From Roseibium aggregatum (GTDB taxonomy: Bacteria; Pseudomonadota; Alphaproteobacteria; Rhizobiales; Stappiaceae): a stretch of 64,000 nucleotides of DNA. How positions within the stretch are numbered: the first letter of the stretch is position 1; each line of letters begins with the position of its first letter. Location of the stretch: the NCBI RefSeq assembly GCF_017309185.1, contig NZ_JAEKJZ010000001.1, positions 1,922,001-1,986,000 of the forward strand, read 5' to 3'. Position numbers and translations under genes: made by a program. Below are positions 54,458 through 63,051 of this stretch, one piece after another. Below the pieces are notes generated by a model that saw only the letters and a program-made list of their open reading frames with translations, ran no database searches and had not been told where the DNA came from.

Positions 54458-54949
54458 ATGAAGGTCTCGGCTGGAAGCAGGAACGCGGATGTGACGGCAG
54501 CTTGCTGGAGCGGGTGGGCACACGCGCTTTCACAGTCAAGTTGCCCGCAGGGCCTGGAGCCGGGCGGAATCGCCGGCGGCGCTTCGACGTTCCGGGTGTC
54601 GAAAGTGAATGTTGCATTTTCCTGGGTCTGGAAAAGCGTATGTGATTGGATGAGAACCAAGACGGCGGGAGGCTTTGTGCTGCCGGAGCCTGGAGACTTC
54701 GTCATGCATGTCGTCGGTCAAACGGCAGATGAAACAGACATCGCGCTCTGCATCGGCAGAGAAGGCAACAGGGTCCTTATTCGTTATCAGATCTGGCAAG
54801 AACCGGGTCCGTGGCATGAGAGTTGGGTAACGATCGTCGGTCCCAGCGGTGGCTGCGGTATCTGGAAAACGGAGCGGCTGACACTTGTGGGCGAAGCGCT
54901 CAAAGCTGAGCGGAAGAGATTGTTTCCGGAAATTCGTGAAAATACTTAA
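54458..54949 (+). CDS. Unknown protein encoded between tagH and tssK
   Basis: This 163-residue protein is unrecognised. The ATG follows GAGGAAGTGAG, a good ribosome-binding site, and the gene ends 14 bases before tssK. A moderately hydrophobic stretch (VAFSVWKSVCDWM-like, about residues 50-65) precedes a region with FVLPEPGDFVMHVVG, CIGREGNRVLIRYQIW and WHESWVTIVGPSGGCGIW. There is no signal peptide or lipobox, although this is the position where many clusters carry tssJ. It has six cysteines and many tryptophans. A cluster-specific accessory or effector-related role is possible, but nothing in the sequence decides it. Confidence 0.65.
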   Translation: MKVSAGSRNADVTAACWSGWAHALSQSSCPQGLEPGGIAGGASTFRVSKVNVAFSWVWKSVCDWMRTKTAGGFVLPEPGDFVMHVVGQTADETDIALCIGREGNRVLIRYQIWQEPGPWHESWVTIVGPSGGCGIWKTERLTLVGEALKAERKRLFPEIRENT

Positions 54950-54963
54950 GGAGCCTTTCCTTT

Positions 54964-56298
54964 ATGTCGTGGTATAGCAAGGTAGCATGGACCGAGGGGC
55001 TGTTTTTGCGGCCGCATCATCTGCAGCAAAGCGACCGCTACGCGGAGCATTTGGTGGATGAGCGGGTCCGGCTTGCTTCTCCCTACCCATGGGGATTCTC
55101 CGACGTTGAGATCGACCAGGATGTCGGTCAGCAATGCCGTTTCGCCCTGCGCTATGGCCGTGGCGTGTTCCCGGACGGGACCGTGTTCAACTTTCCCGCG
55201 GACGGAACCCCGCCGCCGGCAATCGATGTTCCGGAGGACGCCGCCGGGCAGATTGTCTGGCTCGGTGTTCCGGAAACAACGGTCAACGCGGTCGAAGTGG
55301 CAAACGGACGGGAAGACGCCGCGACCCGTTACCTTCAGGGCCGCGAAACGATCATCGATTCCACCTCCGCAATTCGCCAGGAGGAAGAAATCGATGTCGC
55401 GCATCCGCGTCTCATGTATTCGATCCGCTCAACGCCACATCCCGGCCAGGTCTGCCTACCGGTGGCGCGGATCACGGAGGTCAAGGACCGGATTGTCATC
55501 ACCGACGGCAGTTTCGCGCCGCCGGTTCTGGCATGCCATGTCCACCCGGTGGTGACCGGCTGGATCGATTCCGTGATTGGCTGGGTCGAACGGAAACTCA
55601 GCGAACTGGCGCGCTACGCCGCCGACACATCGGCCGGCGGAGGGCTGCAGAATTTCGACTACCTGACGCTGCAGATGCTCAACCGGACCCATCCGCTGCT
55701 GATGCATTTGCGGAAATCCGCTTACGTGCATCCCGAGCGGCTCTATTCGGAATTTCTGCAACTGGCCGGTGAACTGGCAACCTTCGCGACGGAGGAGCGC
55801 CGCGCGCGCAATTACCCGGTCTACGACCATGACAAGCTCCACGATGTTTTCAAACCCTTGCTGGCGGACATCCAGGCCTTCCTGTCTGCCGGATATGACC
55901 GCCGAGCGATCCGTCTGCCTCTGGAACAGCTTGCCGCGAATGCCTTCAAGTCGACCATCGTCGACCGGAATCTGTTCTCGCAGGCAAGCTTTGTGATCGA
56001 GGTGGCCGCCCGCCGGCCGCTGACGGAAATCCAGAACGAATTTCCCCGCCTCTTCAAGGTCGGGCCGTTCAGCCAGATGCGCCAGATCGTCTATTCCAAC
56101 CTGCCGGGTATCCCGTTGATTCACATGCCCGTGCCGCCGGCGCAGATCCGCGCGCTTACCGACCGTGTCTATTTCCGGCTCGACAAGACGACGCCGCTCT
56201 GGCGCGAGTTCAGTCAGGATTCGGCGATCGGTCTGCAGTTTTCCGGAAACTGGCCGGATCTGCAGCTTGAGTTCTACGCCATCCGGGAGGGACGCTAA
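54964..56298 (+). CDS. tssK: Type VI secretion baseplate protein TssK
   Basis: This 444-residue protein is the trimeric linker between the baseplate and the TssL/TssM membrane complex. The N-terminus VAWTEGLFLRPHHLQQSDRYAEHL is the family hallmark, and FKVGPFSQMRQIVYSNLPGIPLIHMPVPPAQI and the C-terminal LYFRLDKTTPLWRE-like segment also fit. AAGGAG lies directly upstream. It abuts tssL with no gap. Confidence 0.96.
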   Translation: MSWYSKVAWTEGLFLRPHHLQQSDRYAEHLVDERVRLASPYPWGFSDVEIDQDVGQQCRFALRYGRGVFPDGTVFNFPADGTPPPAIDVPEDAAGQIVWLGVPETTVNAVEVANGREDAATRYLQGRETIIDSTSAIRQEEEIDVAHPRLMYSIRSTPHPGQVCLPVARITEVKDRIVITDGSFAPPVLACHVHPVVTGWIDSVIGWVERKLSELARYAADTSAGGGLQNFDYLTLQMLNRTHPLLMHLRKSAYVHPERLYSEFLQLAGELATFATEERRARNYPVYDHDKLHDVFKPLLADIQAFLSAGYDRRAIRLPLEQLAANAFKSTIVDRNLFSQASFVIEVAARRPLTEIQNEFPRLFKVGPFSQMRQIVYSNLPGIPLIHMPVPPAQIRALTDRVYFRLDKTTPLWREFSQDSAIGLQFSGNWPDLQLEFYAIREGR

Positions 56299-57897
56299 AT
56301 GTCGGACAGCGACGACCCGTTCGGCGTCTCCAAGCGGAAGGGCAAGACCATCGTCCGTCCCAATCCGGGCGGGCGCTGGAGCGAAACACAGCCATCCGGT
56401 GCGCCTCAGCCGCCGCAACAACCGGCAGCCCCGGCGTCGCCGCCTCAGGCGTCTCCGGGCCAGAGTCCGTCGCCTGGCCGTCCGGCCGACCCCTGGCAGG
56501 GCGGCGGAGCTGCCGGCCCGGATCCCTATGCGCCGACGCCGGCCGGATACGAATACGGGCAGCAGCAGGCTCCCGACATTCACAGGCCGCCGGAAGCCGG
56601 TCAACCTCCGCCACAGCAGCATGGCGGCATGGCACCGGGTCCTGGTGGGCCACAGGGAGCCGGAGAGCTCGCGCACACGCCGGACATCAACCAGATTCGC
56701 GTCGCCAACCGGAATCCGATTTCGCGCGCGGCAGCCCCGCTGCTGCTGCTTCTCGGACGCTTGCATCTGACGATGACGGACGCGCAGTTCGATGCCTTGA
56801 TGCGCGATGTTTACAACGCCATCAAGACGTTCGAACAGGATTTGCGCAGCGCCGGTATCGCGGACGACCAGATCCGCTCGGCGGCCTACGCGCTTTGTGC
56901 CACCTCGGACGATATCGTCCAGAACCTGCCGTCCGCCGGCCGTCACCAGTGGACCCAGTACTCCATGCTGACGCAGTTTTTTGGTCAGGCCACCGGCGGC
57001 GTGGAATTCTATCAGCTTCTGGAAAAGGCCAAGCAGGATCCCGGACGGAATTACGGCGTTCTCGAGGTCATGCATTCCTGCCTGTCTCTCGGGTTTTACG
57101 GCAAGTACCGTGCCATCCAGGGCGGTCAGCAGGGGCTGGAGCGCGAGCGCCGCGATCTGCACGAGATTCTGAGACGCGTCCGGCCGCGGCCGGGCGACGA
57201 CCTGTCGCCGCATTGGCGCGGGCTGGACCTGTTGCAGAAACGAACCGGCTTTTCCGTGCCGATCTGGTCGGTTGCCGCAGTGGCGGGAGCGTTGCTTCTC
57301 GGCGGTTACGTTACCTTGATGCTGCTCTTGTCCAACGGCAGCGAGGTTATTGCGAGCCGCGCGGCATCTCTTTATCCGACCGGTCCGGTCGAACTGGCAC
57401 GGGAAGGCTACCAGCCAAAACCGCCGCCGGCTCCGGAACCGCCGGAAGACGCTCCCATCGACTCTCTTTCGGAACAGCTTGCAGGTCTCGAAGGTCTGGA
57501 AATATCCCAGGAGGGACCGGCGATCATGCTGCGCATGCGCGCGCAGTTTGACGTTGCCGCGGCCACGCTGAGACCGGAGTTTCAGCTTCTCGTGGAACAG
57601 GTCAGCCAGACGCTCGACACGGTCGACGGGGAAATCCTGGTCGTCGGCCACACCGACAGCGATCCGATCCGCAACAATCCGCGGTTTCCGACCAACTGGC
57701 ACTTGTCGGTGGAGCGCGCGAAGTCGGTTGCGGAGGTTATGAAGGGCATCCTCGAAGACAGCGACCGCGTCCAGGTTGAAGGACGCGGGGCGGATGAGCC
57801 GATTGCGCCCAACACCAGCCGCGAAGGCAAGGCGCTGAACCGCCGCGTCGAGGTTTTCCTGAAACCGAGATCGCAGGGTCTGGTGATCGACAACTGA
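56299..57897 (+). CDS. tssL: Type VI secretion protein TssL with C-terminal OmpA domain
   Basis: This 532-residue inner-membrane protein has three parts. Residues 1-130 are Pro/Gln/Gly-rich and cytoplasmic. Residues about 135-315 form the DotU/IcmH domain (ARAAAPLLLLLGRL-like, YALCATSDDIVQNLPS, HSCLSLGFYGKYRA). After one membrane segment at about 320-343, residues about 400-530 are a periplasmic OmpA domain (LVVGHTDSDPIRNNPRFPTNWHLSVERAKSV, NRRVEVFL). The peptidoglycan-binding domain is fused here rather than supplied by a separate TagL. It starts directly after tssK, and tssM follows 38 bases later. Confidence 0.94.
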   Translation: MSDSDDPFGVSKRKGKTIVRPNPGGRWSETQPSGAPQPPQQPAAPASPPQASPGQSPSPGRPADPWQGGGAAGPDPYAPTPAGYEYGQQQAPDIHRPPEAGQPPPQQHGGMAPGPGGPQGAGELAHTPDINQIRVANRNPISRAAAPLLLLLGRLHLTMTDAQFDALMRDVYNAIKTFEQDLRSAGIADDQIRSAAYALCATSDDIVQNLPSAGRHQWTQYSMLTQFFGQATGGVEFYQLLEKAKQDPGRNYGVLEVMHSCLSLGFYGKYRAIQGGQQGLERERRDLHEILRRVRPRPGDDLSPHWRGLDLLQKRTGFSVPIWSVAAVAGALLLGGYVTLMLLLSNGSEVIASRAASLYPTGPVELAREGYQPKPPPAPEPPEDAPIDSLSEQLAGLEGLEISQEGPAIMLRMRAQFDVAAATLRPEFQLLVEQVSQTLDTVDGEILVVGHTDSDPIRNNPRFPTNWHLSVERAKSVAEVMKGILEDSDRVQVEGRGADEPIAPNTSREGKALNRRVEVFLKPRSQGLVIDN

Positions 57898-57935
57898 TTT
57901 TTTAGCCGGGGCTACCGCAGAACAAGGCAATATCG

Positions 57936-60900
57936 ATGAAATTCTGGCTCGGAATTACGGCAATCTTTTTAGGCATTTTTGCCCTTATTGCATTGATTTG
58001 GTTTGGCGGACCATTCCTCGCCATCGCAGGGGTGCGGCCGTTCGAACCCTTGTGGGTGCGCCTGTCACTCGCGCTTTTCCTTCTTCTGACGATAGGCGGC
58101 TGGACCGCTTACAGGATCTACAAGCGGATCGCCGCCAACCGGGCGCTGGAACGGGAAATCCTTCAGACCAAGGCAAGTGACGAAGATCTGCAGATACTTT
58201 CGGAGCGCATGAAGGATGCTCTGAAGACGCTGAAAACGGCGAGTGGCAGTGCGCGGACCTATCTCTACGATCTGCCCTGGTATCTGATGATCGGTCCTCC
58301 GGGTGCCGGCAAAACGACCGCCCTGATGCACTCCGGCCTGAAATTCGCAAACTCGCGCGGGAAAGGCGAAGCACAGAAACTCGAGGGTCTTGGCGGCACT
58401 CGCTACTGCGACTGGTGGTTTGCTGAAAACGCGGTTCTGATCGATACGGCGGGCCGCTACACCACCCAGGATTCCGACGAGGAGCACGATCGCGAAGCCT
58501 GGCTCGGTTTTCTGGGTATATTGCGCAAGGCCCGCCCGCGCCAGCCGATCAACGGTGTGATGGTGTCCATCAGCCTGGAAGATCTGATGACGCTATCGGA
58601 GGACGAACTGAAACAGCACACGGATGCGATCCGGGCGCGGCTGATCGAACTCTACAAGACACTGAAAGTCGATTTCCCGGTTTATGTCATCTTTACCAAG
58701 GCGGACACGGTCGCCGGGTTCATGGAGTTTTTCGGCTCCTATCCGGAAAGTCGGCGGAGTCTTGTGTGGGGCGCGACCTTCCAGACCCGTGAGAAAAACA
58801 AGAACATGGTCGCCGAGACCCCGGCCGAGTTCGATCTCCTGATTGAGCGGCTCAACGAGGAGATGGCTGACCGGCTTCAGGAGGAACCTGATCCGCGCGC
58901 GCGCCTGATGCTCTATGGGTTTCCGACCCAGGTCGCCGCACTGAAAGACCGGCTGACCGGTTTTTTGAACGCGATATTTGAACCGAGCCGTTACTATCCG
59001 AATGCAGTGTTGCGCGGCTTTTATTTCACCTCCGGCACGCAGACCGGAACCGCGATCGACCGGGTGATCGGCTCCATGAGTCAGGCCTTCGGAACCGCCT
59101 ATCAGGCGGCGGCGCTTTCAGGGCAGGGCAAGAGCTACTTTCTCAAGGACCTACTGACCAAAGTGATCATCGGCGAGGCCGGCTGGGTCACCCACAACCG
59201 CCAGGCCGTGCGATTGGCGACGGCGGGCCGTATTGCGGCCTATGCTGCTGTCGTCCTCGTTACATTGGGCCTCGGCAGTCTTTGGGCCGTGAGCTATTTC
59301 AACAACCGCGCGCTGATCGATGAGACCGCCAAGGCGATTGCCTCCGTCAGGGCTGAAGGCGAGGGGGTTCTAAGCGAACGCGTCGTGCGCGACGACAGTC
59401 TGCGCGATTCGGCCTACATATTGTCGTTGCTGCGCAAACTTCCCGTCGGCTACGACAGCCGAAACGATCCGACGCCTTTGACGGAACAATTCGGCCTGAG
59501 CCAGCGGGAGCGCCTCGAATCGGCGGGCGTAACCTCCTACCGCAGTGGTTTGGAACGTCTCTTGCGGCCGCGTCTCCTGCTGCGCATCGAGGAGCAGATG
59601 ACCGATGTTCTCGACAATCGGACCGGTCCGGGTGGCGATGACATCGACAAACTCTACAATCTGATGAAGCTCTATCGAATGGTGGCCGGCGACGCGCCCG
59701 AGATCGATAAGGATCAGATCGTCAATTCGTTCCGTGCGGATTTTCTGCTCAGCTTTCCCGGACCACAGGGAGAGGTGCTCCGCAACGAACTCAACAACCA
59801 CGTTGCCGCAATGCTCGATCTCGATTTCGGCGGCAATGTTCTTACCGATCAGCTGGACGGCGTTCTGGTCGCCGAAGTGCAAAGGGAACTGGCGCGCGTC
59901 AGCCTTGCGGAACGTGGCTACGCTCTCCTGAAGTCGAGGTCCAAGGGGCTCGCCAGCGAAGACTGGATCGCCGAGCAACGGGGCGGCCCGGACATGGAGA
60001 CCGTCTTCGAGACGGAAAACGGCGACACGCTGGATACGGTGGTGGTCGACAAGTTCTACACCTATCCAGGATTTCACCTGTCGGTTCTGCCGAACCTTGC
60101 GGGGATCCGGCAGGAACTGGAACGCGACAAGTGGGTGTTCGGCGACATCGGCGAGGCCAATGCCTTCGCGGATCAGTATCAGTCGTTGCCCGGTGAGGTT
60201 CTCGAGCTTTACACCAAGGACTTCATCGCGGCCTGGGAGTCGGCGCTCGCGAATCTGAAGTTCAAGTCCATGAGCAGCGACAAACCGCTGTACACGACCC
60301 TGCAGGCGGTTTCGGCGCCGACGTCGCCGATCGTCCAGCTGCTTGAAAGCATCCGCGGGGAAACGCTGCTGACCCAGGACCTGTCGACCGAAGGGGTCGC
60401 GGACGCCGCCACGGCCGGAAATGTTGAACAGGCGGGCAAGAAAGCCGGTCAGAGGATTTTCCAGCAATATGTTCTGGACGCGAGCGGCGGTCTGAAGCGC
60501 ATCGGTCTTCAGGCCGGCCTGGACGCGCTGGCTCCGGGCGGATTGTCCCAGGCTGTCGACGCGGCGACCGGCAACAGTGGCCCCGCGATCATTCCGGGCA
60601 AGTCCATTGAAGACCACTTCCGGCCTTATCACGTGCTGGTGGAGGGCGAAAACAGCCGCAAGATCGACGCCCTGCTGCTGAACTTCAAGAACATCCTCGA
60701 CAATTTGCTCGTGGTCGCCAACAACCCGCTGCAGAGCGAGACGGCGAATTCCAACGTCCAGATCCAGGCCTCGCTTCTGCGCAGCAACGCAACCCGGTTT
60801 CCATCACCCTTTGACAAGCTGATCCTGCAGGCCGCCAAGGAGTTTGATGAGGAGTTCAAGGAAACCTCGATCACCCAGCTCAATGAAAAGCTGAAGTCAC

Positions 60901-61589
60901 AGGTCACCGGCGCATGCCAGAAGATCGTTGCCCGGAACTTCCCGTTCACCAACGGCCGGTCGGAAGTGCCGATGACCGAATTCGCGAAATTGTTTTCACC
61001 ATCCGGCATCATGCAGCGGTTTTTCGACGACAATCTGAAGCCGCTTGTCGATACCTCGTCGCGTCCCTGGAACTGGAAACCGGAAGTCACCCAGGCCGAT
61101 CGCCTGTCCAACGCCACGTTGCGCCAGTTCGAGCGGGCTGACCTGATCAAGCAGGCTTTCTTCCCGACGGGCAACGCGTTTCCGTCGGTCGGGCTTCAGG
61201 TTGTGCCCCGAGCCCTGTCTCAGCAAGCGGATTCCGCCAGCCTGGAAGTGAACGGAAACCTGGTTCTCGTTACACGCGGCCCCGGGTTCAATGCGGAGAT
61301 ACAACCGCTGCCGGCGAGCTTCGACTGGCCAAGCAACACAGCCACGCCGCGCGTCGTTCTGGTGATCCAGCCAGAGGTTCCCGGCTACCGGTCACGTCAG
61401 GAGATCCACGGGGACTGGGCATTCTACAGGTTCGTCAAGTCCAACAGGGTCAGTTCCGGTCAAAACAAATTTGTGATCCGGGAGACCCTGGGCGGTCGAC
61501 AGGTTGCATTCACCGTGACACTGCGCTCCAAGCCGAATCCATTCTTCCTGTCCGCGGTCGGCGACTTCAGTTGCCCGACGAGTTTCTAG
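57936..61589 (+). CDS. tssM: Type VI secretion membrane protein TssM (IcmF)
   Basis: This 1217-residue inner-membrane protein forms the core of the trans-envelope complex with TssL. Membrane segments lie at about 5-25, 42-60 and 430-452. The cytoplasmic NTPase-like domain has an intact Walker A GPPGAGKT at 120-127 and a Walker B-like segment LIDTAGRYTTQD. The long periplasmic part (from about 455) is the IcmF-related and C-terminal domains. Length is normal for the family. The stop is followed 2 bases later by the tagF ATG. Confidence 0.95.
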   Translation: MKFWLGITAIFLGIFALIALIWFGGPFLAIAGVRPFEPLWVRLSLALFLLLTIGGWTAYRIYKRIAANRALEREILQTKASDEDLQILSERMKDALKTLKTASGSARTYLYDLPWYLMIGPPGAGKTTALMHSGLKFANSRGKGEAQKLEGLGGTRYCDWWFAENAVLIDTAGRYTTQDSDEEHDREAWLGFLGILRKARPRQPINGVMVSISLEDLMTLSEDELKQHTDAIRARLIELYKTLKVDFPVYVIFTKADTVAGFMEFFGSYPESRRSLVWGATFQTREKNKNMVAETPAEFDLLIERLNEEMADRLQEEPDPRARLMLYGFPTQVAALKDRLTGFLNAIFEPSRYYPNAVLRGFYFTSGTQTGTAIDRVIGSMSQAFGTAYQAAALSGQGKSYFLKDLLTKVIIGEAGWVTHNRQAVRLATAGRIAAYAAVVLVTLGLGSLWAVSYFNNRALIDETAKAIASVRAEGEGVLSERVVRDDSLRDSAYILSLLRKLPVGYDSRNDPTPLTEQFGLSQRERLESAGVTSYRSGLERLLRPRLLLRIEEQMTDVLDNRTGPGGDDIDKLYNLMKLYRMVAGDAPEIDKDQIVNSFRADFLLSFPGPQGEVLRNELNNHVAAMLDLDFGGNVLTDQLDGVLVAEVQRELARVSLAERGYALLKSRSKGLASEDWIAEQRGGPDMETVFETENGDTLDTVVVDKFYTYPGFHLSVLPNLAGIRQELERDKWVFGDIGEANAFADQYQSLPGEVLELYTKDFIAAWESALANLKFKSMSSDKPLYTTLQAVSAPTSPIVQLLESIRGETLLTQDLSTEGVADAATAGNVEQAGKKAGQRIFQQYVLDASGGLKRIGLQAGLDALAPGGLSQAVDAATGNSGPAIIPGKSIEDHFRPYHVLVEGENSRKIDALLLNFKNILDNLLVVANNPLQSETANSNVQIQASLLRSNATRFPSPFDKLILQAAKEFDEEFKETSITQLNEKLKSQVTGACQKIVARNFPFTNGRSEVPMTEFAKLFSPSGIMQRFFDDNLKPLVDTSSRPWNWKPEVTQADRLSNATLRQFERADLIKQAFFPTGNAFPSVGLQVVPRALSQQADSASLEVNGNLVLVTRGPGFNAEIQPLPASFDWPSNTATPRVVLVIQPEVPGYRSRQEIHGDWAFYRFVKSNRVSSGQNKFVIRETLGGRQVAFTVTLRSKPNPFFLSAVGDFSCPTSF

Positions 61590-61591
61590 GA

Positions 61592-62287
61592 ATGGGAGGA
61601 GGGCGACCCGGTGCGGGTTATTTCGGCAAATTGCCGGACAGAGCCGATTTTGTCGTCTCGGCCTGCCCGCCGGGTTTCCTGAAACTGTGGGAGCTCTTTG
61701 TCACGAAGGGGCTCATCCAGTCCCGCGAGGATCTGGGGGATGCCTGGGAGGAGGCCTACATGACCATGCCTGTCTGGCGGTTTCGTCTGACGCCGGTGGA
61801 AACAGGTGGGGCTCTGGCCGACCCGGTCGTGGGAGCTCTCATGCCGAGTGTGGACAAGGTCGGGCGAAAGTTTCCGCTGACGATTGTCGCTGCGGCCAAT
61901 TCCGGCGTTGCGCCCGATGGCCGAGGTGCCGAGGGCTGGTTCGCGGAGGCGGAAAGCGCGCTTTTGAGCGTCCTGGCGGAGGATGCCGGTCTTGCCGAGT
62001 TTCAAGACGCGGTGGCCGGGCTTGGCGCGCCCTGTATCAATGAAATTGAATTGCCTCCGGGGGACATGCGCGAGCTTGCGGCCGACGCGGAGGCGGCCCC
62101 GGCGGCTCTGACGGAGTTCTGGTGCGAGGGGGGACCGCGCCGATATGCATTCCGGTGCCGGGGAGTGCCGCGAGCGGAGGCGTTCCGCTGGCTGTTGCTG
62201 CCGGAGACCTTCGGCTCGGAGGAAAGCCGGACCAGCGTGGCAGGGTCAACTGAGGGGCGACTTGATCCGGAGAACGATCGGATATGA
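61592..62287 (+). CDS. tagF: Type VI secretion-associated protein TagF
   Basis: This 231-residue protein is of the TagF (BMA_A0400) family, a post-translational repressor of type VI assembly in systems studied elsewhere. The N-terminal AGYFGKLPDRADFV and the central TMPVWRFRL and MPSVDKVGRKFPLTIVAA segments are family landmarks. The ATG at 61592 lies 2 bases after the tssM stop; an alternative TTG at 61571 overlaps tssM. Its stop overlaps the pppA ATG (ATGA). TagF, PppA and PpkA are a standard trio. Confidence 0.9.
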   Translation: MGGGRPGAGYFGKLPDRADFVVSACPPGFLKLWELFVTKGLIQSREDLGDAWEEAYMTMPVWRFRLTPVETGGALADPVVGALMPSVDKVGRKFPLTIVAAANSGVAPDGRGAEGWFAEAESALLSVLAEDAGLAEFQDAVAGLGAPCINEIELPPGDMRELAADAEAAPAALTEFWCEGGPRRYAFRCRGVPRAEAFRWLLLPETFGSEESRTSVAGSTEGRLDPENDRI

Positions 62288-63051
62288 CGGGGACAATACA
62301 GGAAGCAATGCGCGGATTTGCGGTCGGGCTCACTCACGTCGGGTGCGTTCGGGAGGAAAATCAGGACGCTTATTTCATCGATGAAGCCAAGGGCGTGTTC
62401 GCCGTCATGGATGGAGCCGGCGGGCTCAACGGAGGCGCGATGGCGTCTGACCTGGTGAAAAAGGCGCTTTGCACCATTTCTTCGCCAAGGAGCGCGGTGG
62501 ATTTGCTTGAGCAGTTCGAAACGCGTGTGGTCGCGGCGAAGGACAGGATCGAGACCGCTGCGAAGACGGTCAATGACGGACCGATGGGCACGACCATTGC
62601 CGCGTTGCTGACCTACGGAGCGAATTTCGCCTGCCTGTGGGCCGGCGACAGCCGGGTCTACCGCTACCGGAACCGGCAGCTCGAGCAACTGACGACGGAT
62701 CACACGGAAGTCCAGGAACTGGTGGACCGGAACGTCCTGTCGAAGGAAGAGGCAAAGACTTTTGCCCGTCGCCATGTCATCACCCGGGCGATCGGCTCGG
62801 GCCTCGAACTCGCACTTGACGTCGTTTCGGGCAACCTGCAGCGGGGAGACAGGTTTCTGCTTTGCTCCGACGGGTTGACCGGACATCTTGACGACGCGGT
62901 CATTCAGAGCTTTTTAGCCAATGCCGCACCGAACGCGTCCGCGCAAGGTCTCGTGAAAGGTGCTTTGGATGGTGGCGGTTCGGACAATGTGACCGTGGTC
63001 ATCGTCGACATCGACAGCGCCGCATCGGGTGAAGGAGTGACCCGCATATGA
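62284..63051 (+). CDS. pppA: PP2C-type serine/threonine phosphatase PppA
   Basis: This 255-residue metal-dependent phosphatase removes phosphate from the TagH/Fha target and so resets the threonine-phosphorylation switch. PP2C motifs appear in order: REENQDAY, VMDGAGGLNGG, MGTTIAALL, WAGDSRVYRYR, CSDGLTGHLDD and GGSDNVTVVIVD. The metal-binding aspartates of these motifs are all present. It overlaps tagF and ppkA by ATGA at both ends, so the three are translationally coupled. Confidence 0.95.
   Translation: MTGTIQEAMRGFAVGLTHVGCVREENQDAYFIDEAKGVFAVMDGAGGLNGGAMASDLVKKALCTISSPRSAVDLLEQFETRVVAAKDRIETAAKTVNDGPMGTTIAALLTYGANFACLWAGDSRVYRYRNRQLEQLTTDHTEVQELVDRNVLSKEEAKTFARRHVITRAIGSGLELALDVVSGNLQRGDRFLLCSDGLTGHLDDAVIQSFLANAAPNASAQGLVKGALDGGGSDNVTVVIVDIDSAASGEGVTRI

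Noticed and set aside
53175..54617. Long minus-strand open frame over tagH
   Set aside because: Arg-rich shadow of the Pro-rich coding region of tagH, with no independent evidence.
54458..54949. Gene between tagH and tssK as a divergent TssJ
   Set aside because: No signal peptide, no lipobox and no TssJ-like segments are visible, so the name was not assigned despite the position.
55456..57930. Long open frame antisense to tssK and tssL
   Set aside because: Arg-rich product with no motifs, covering two unambiguous core type VI genes.
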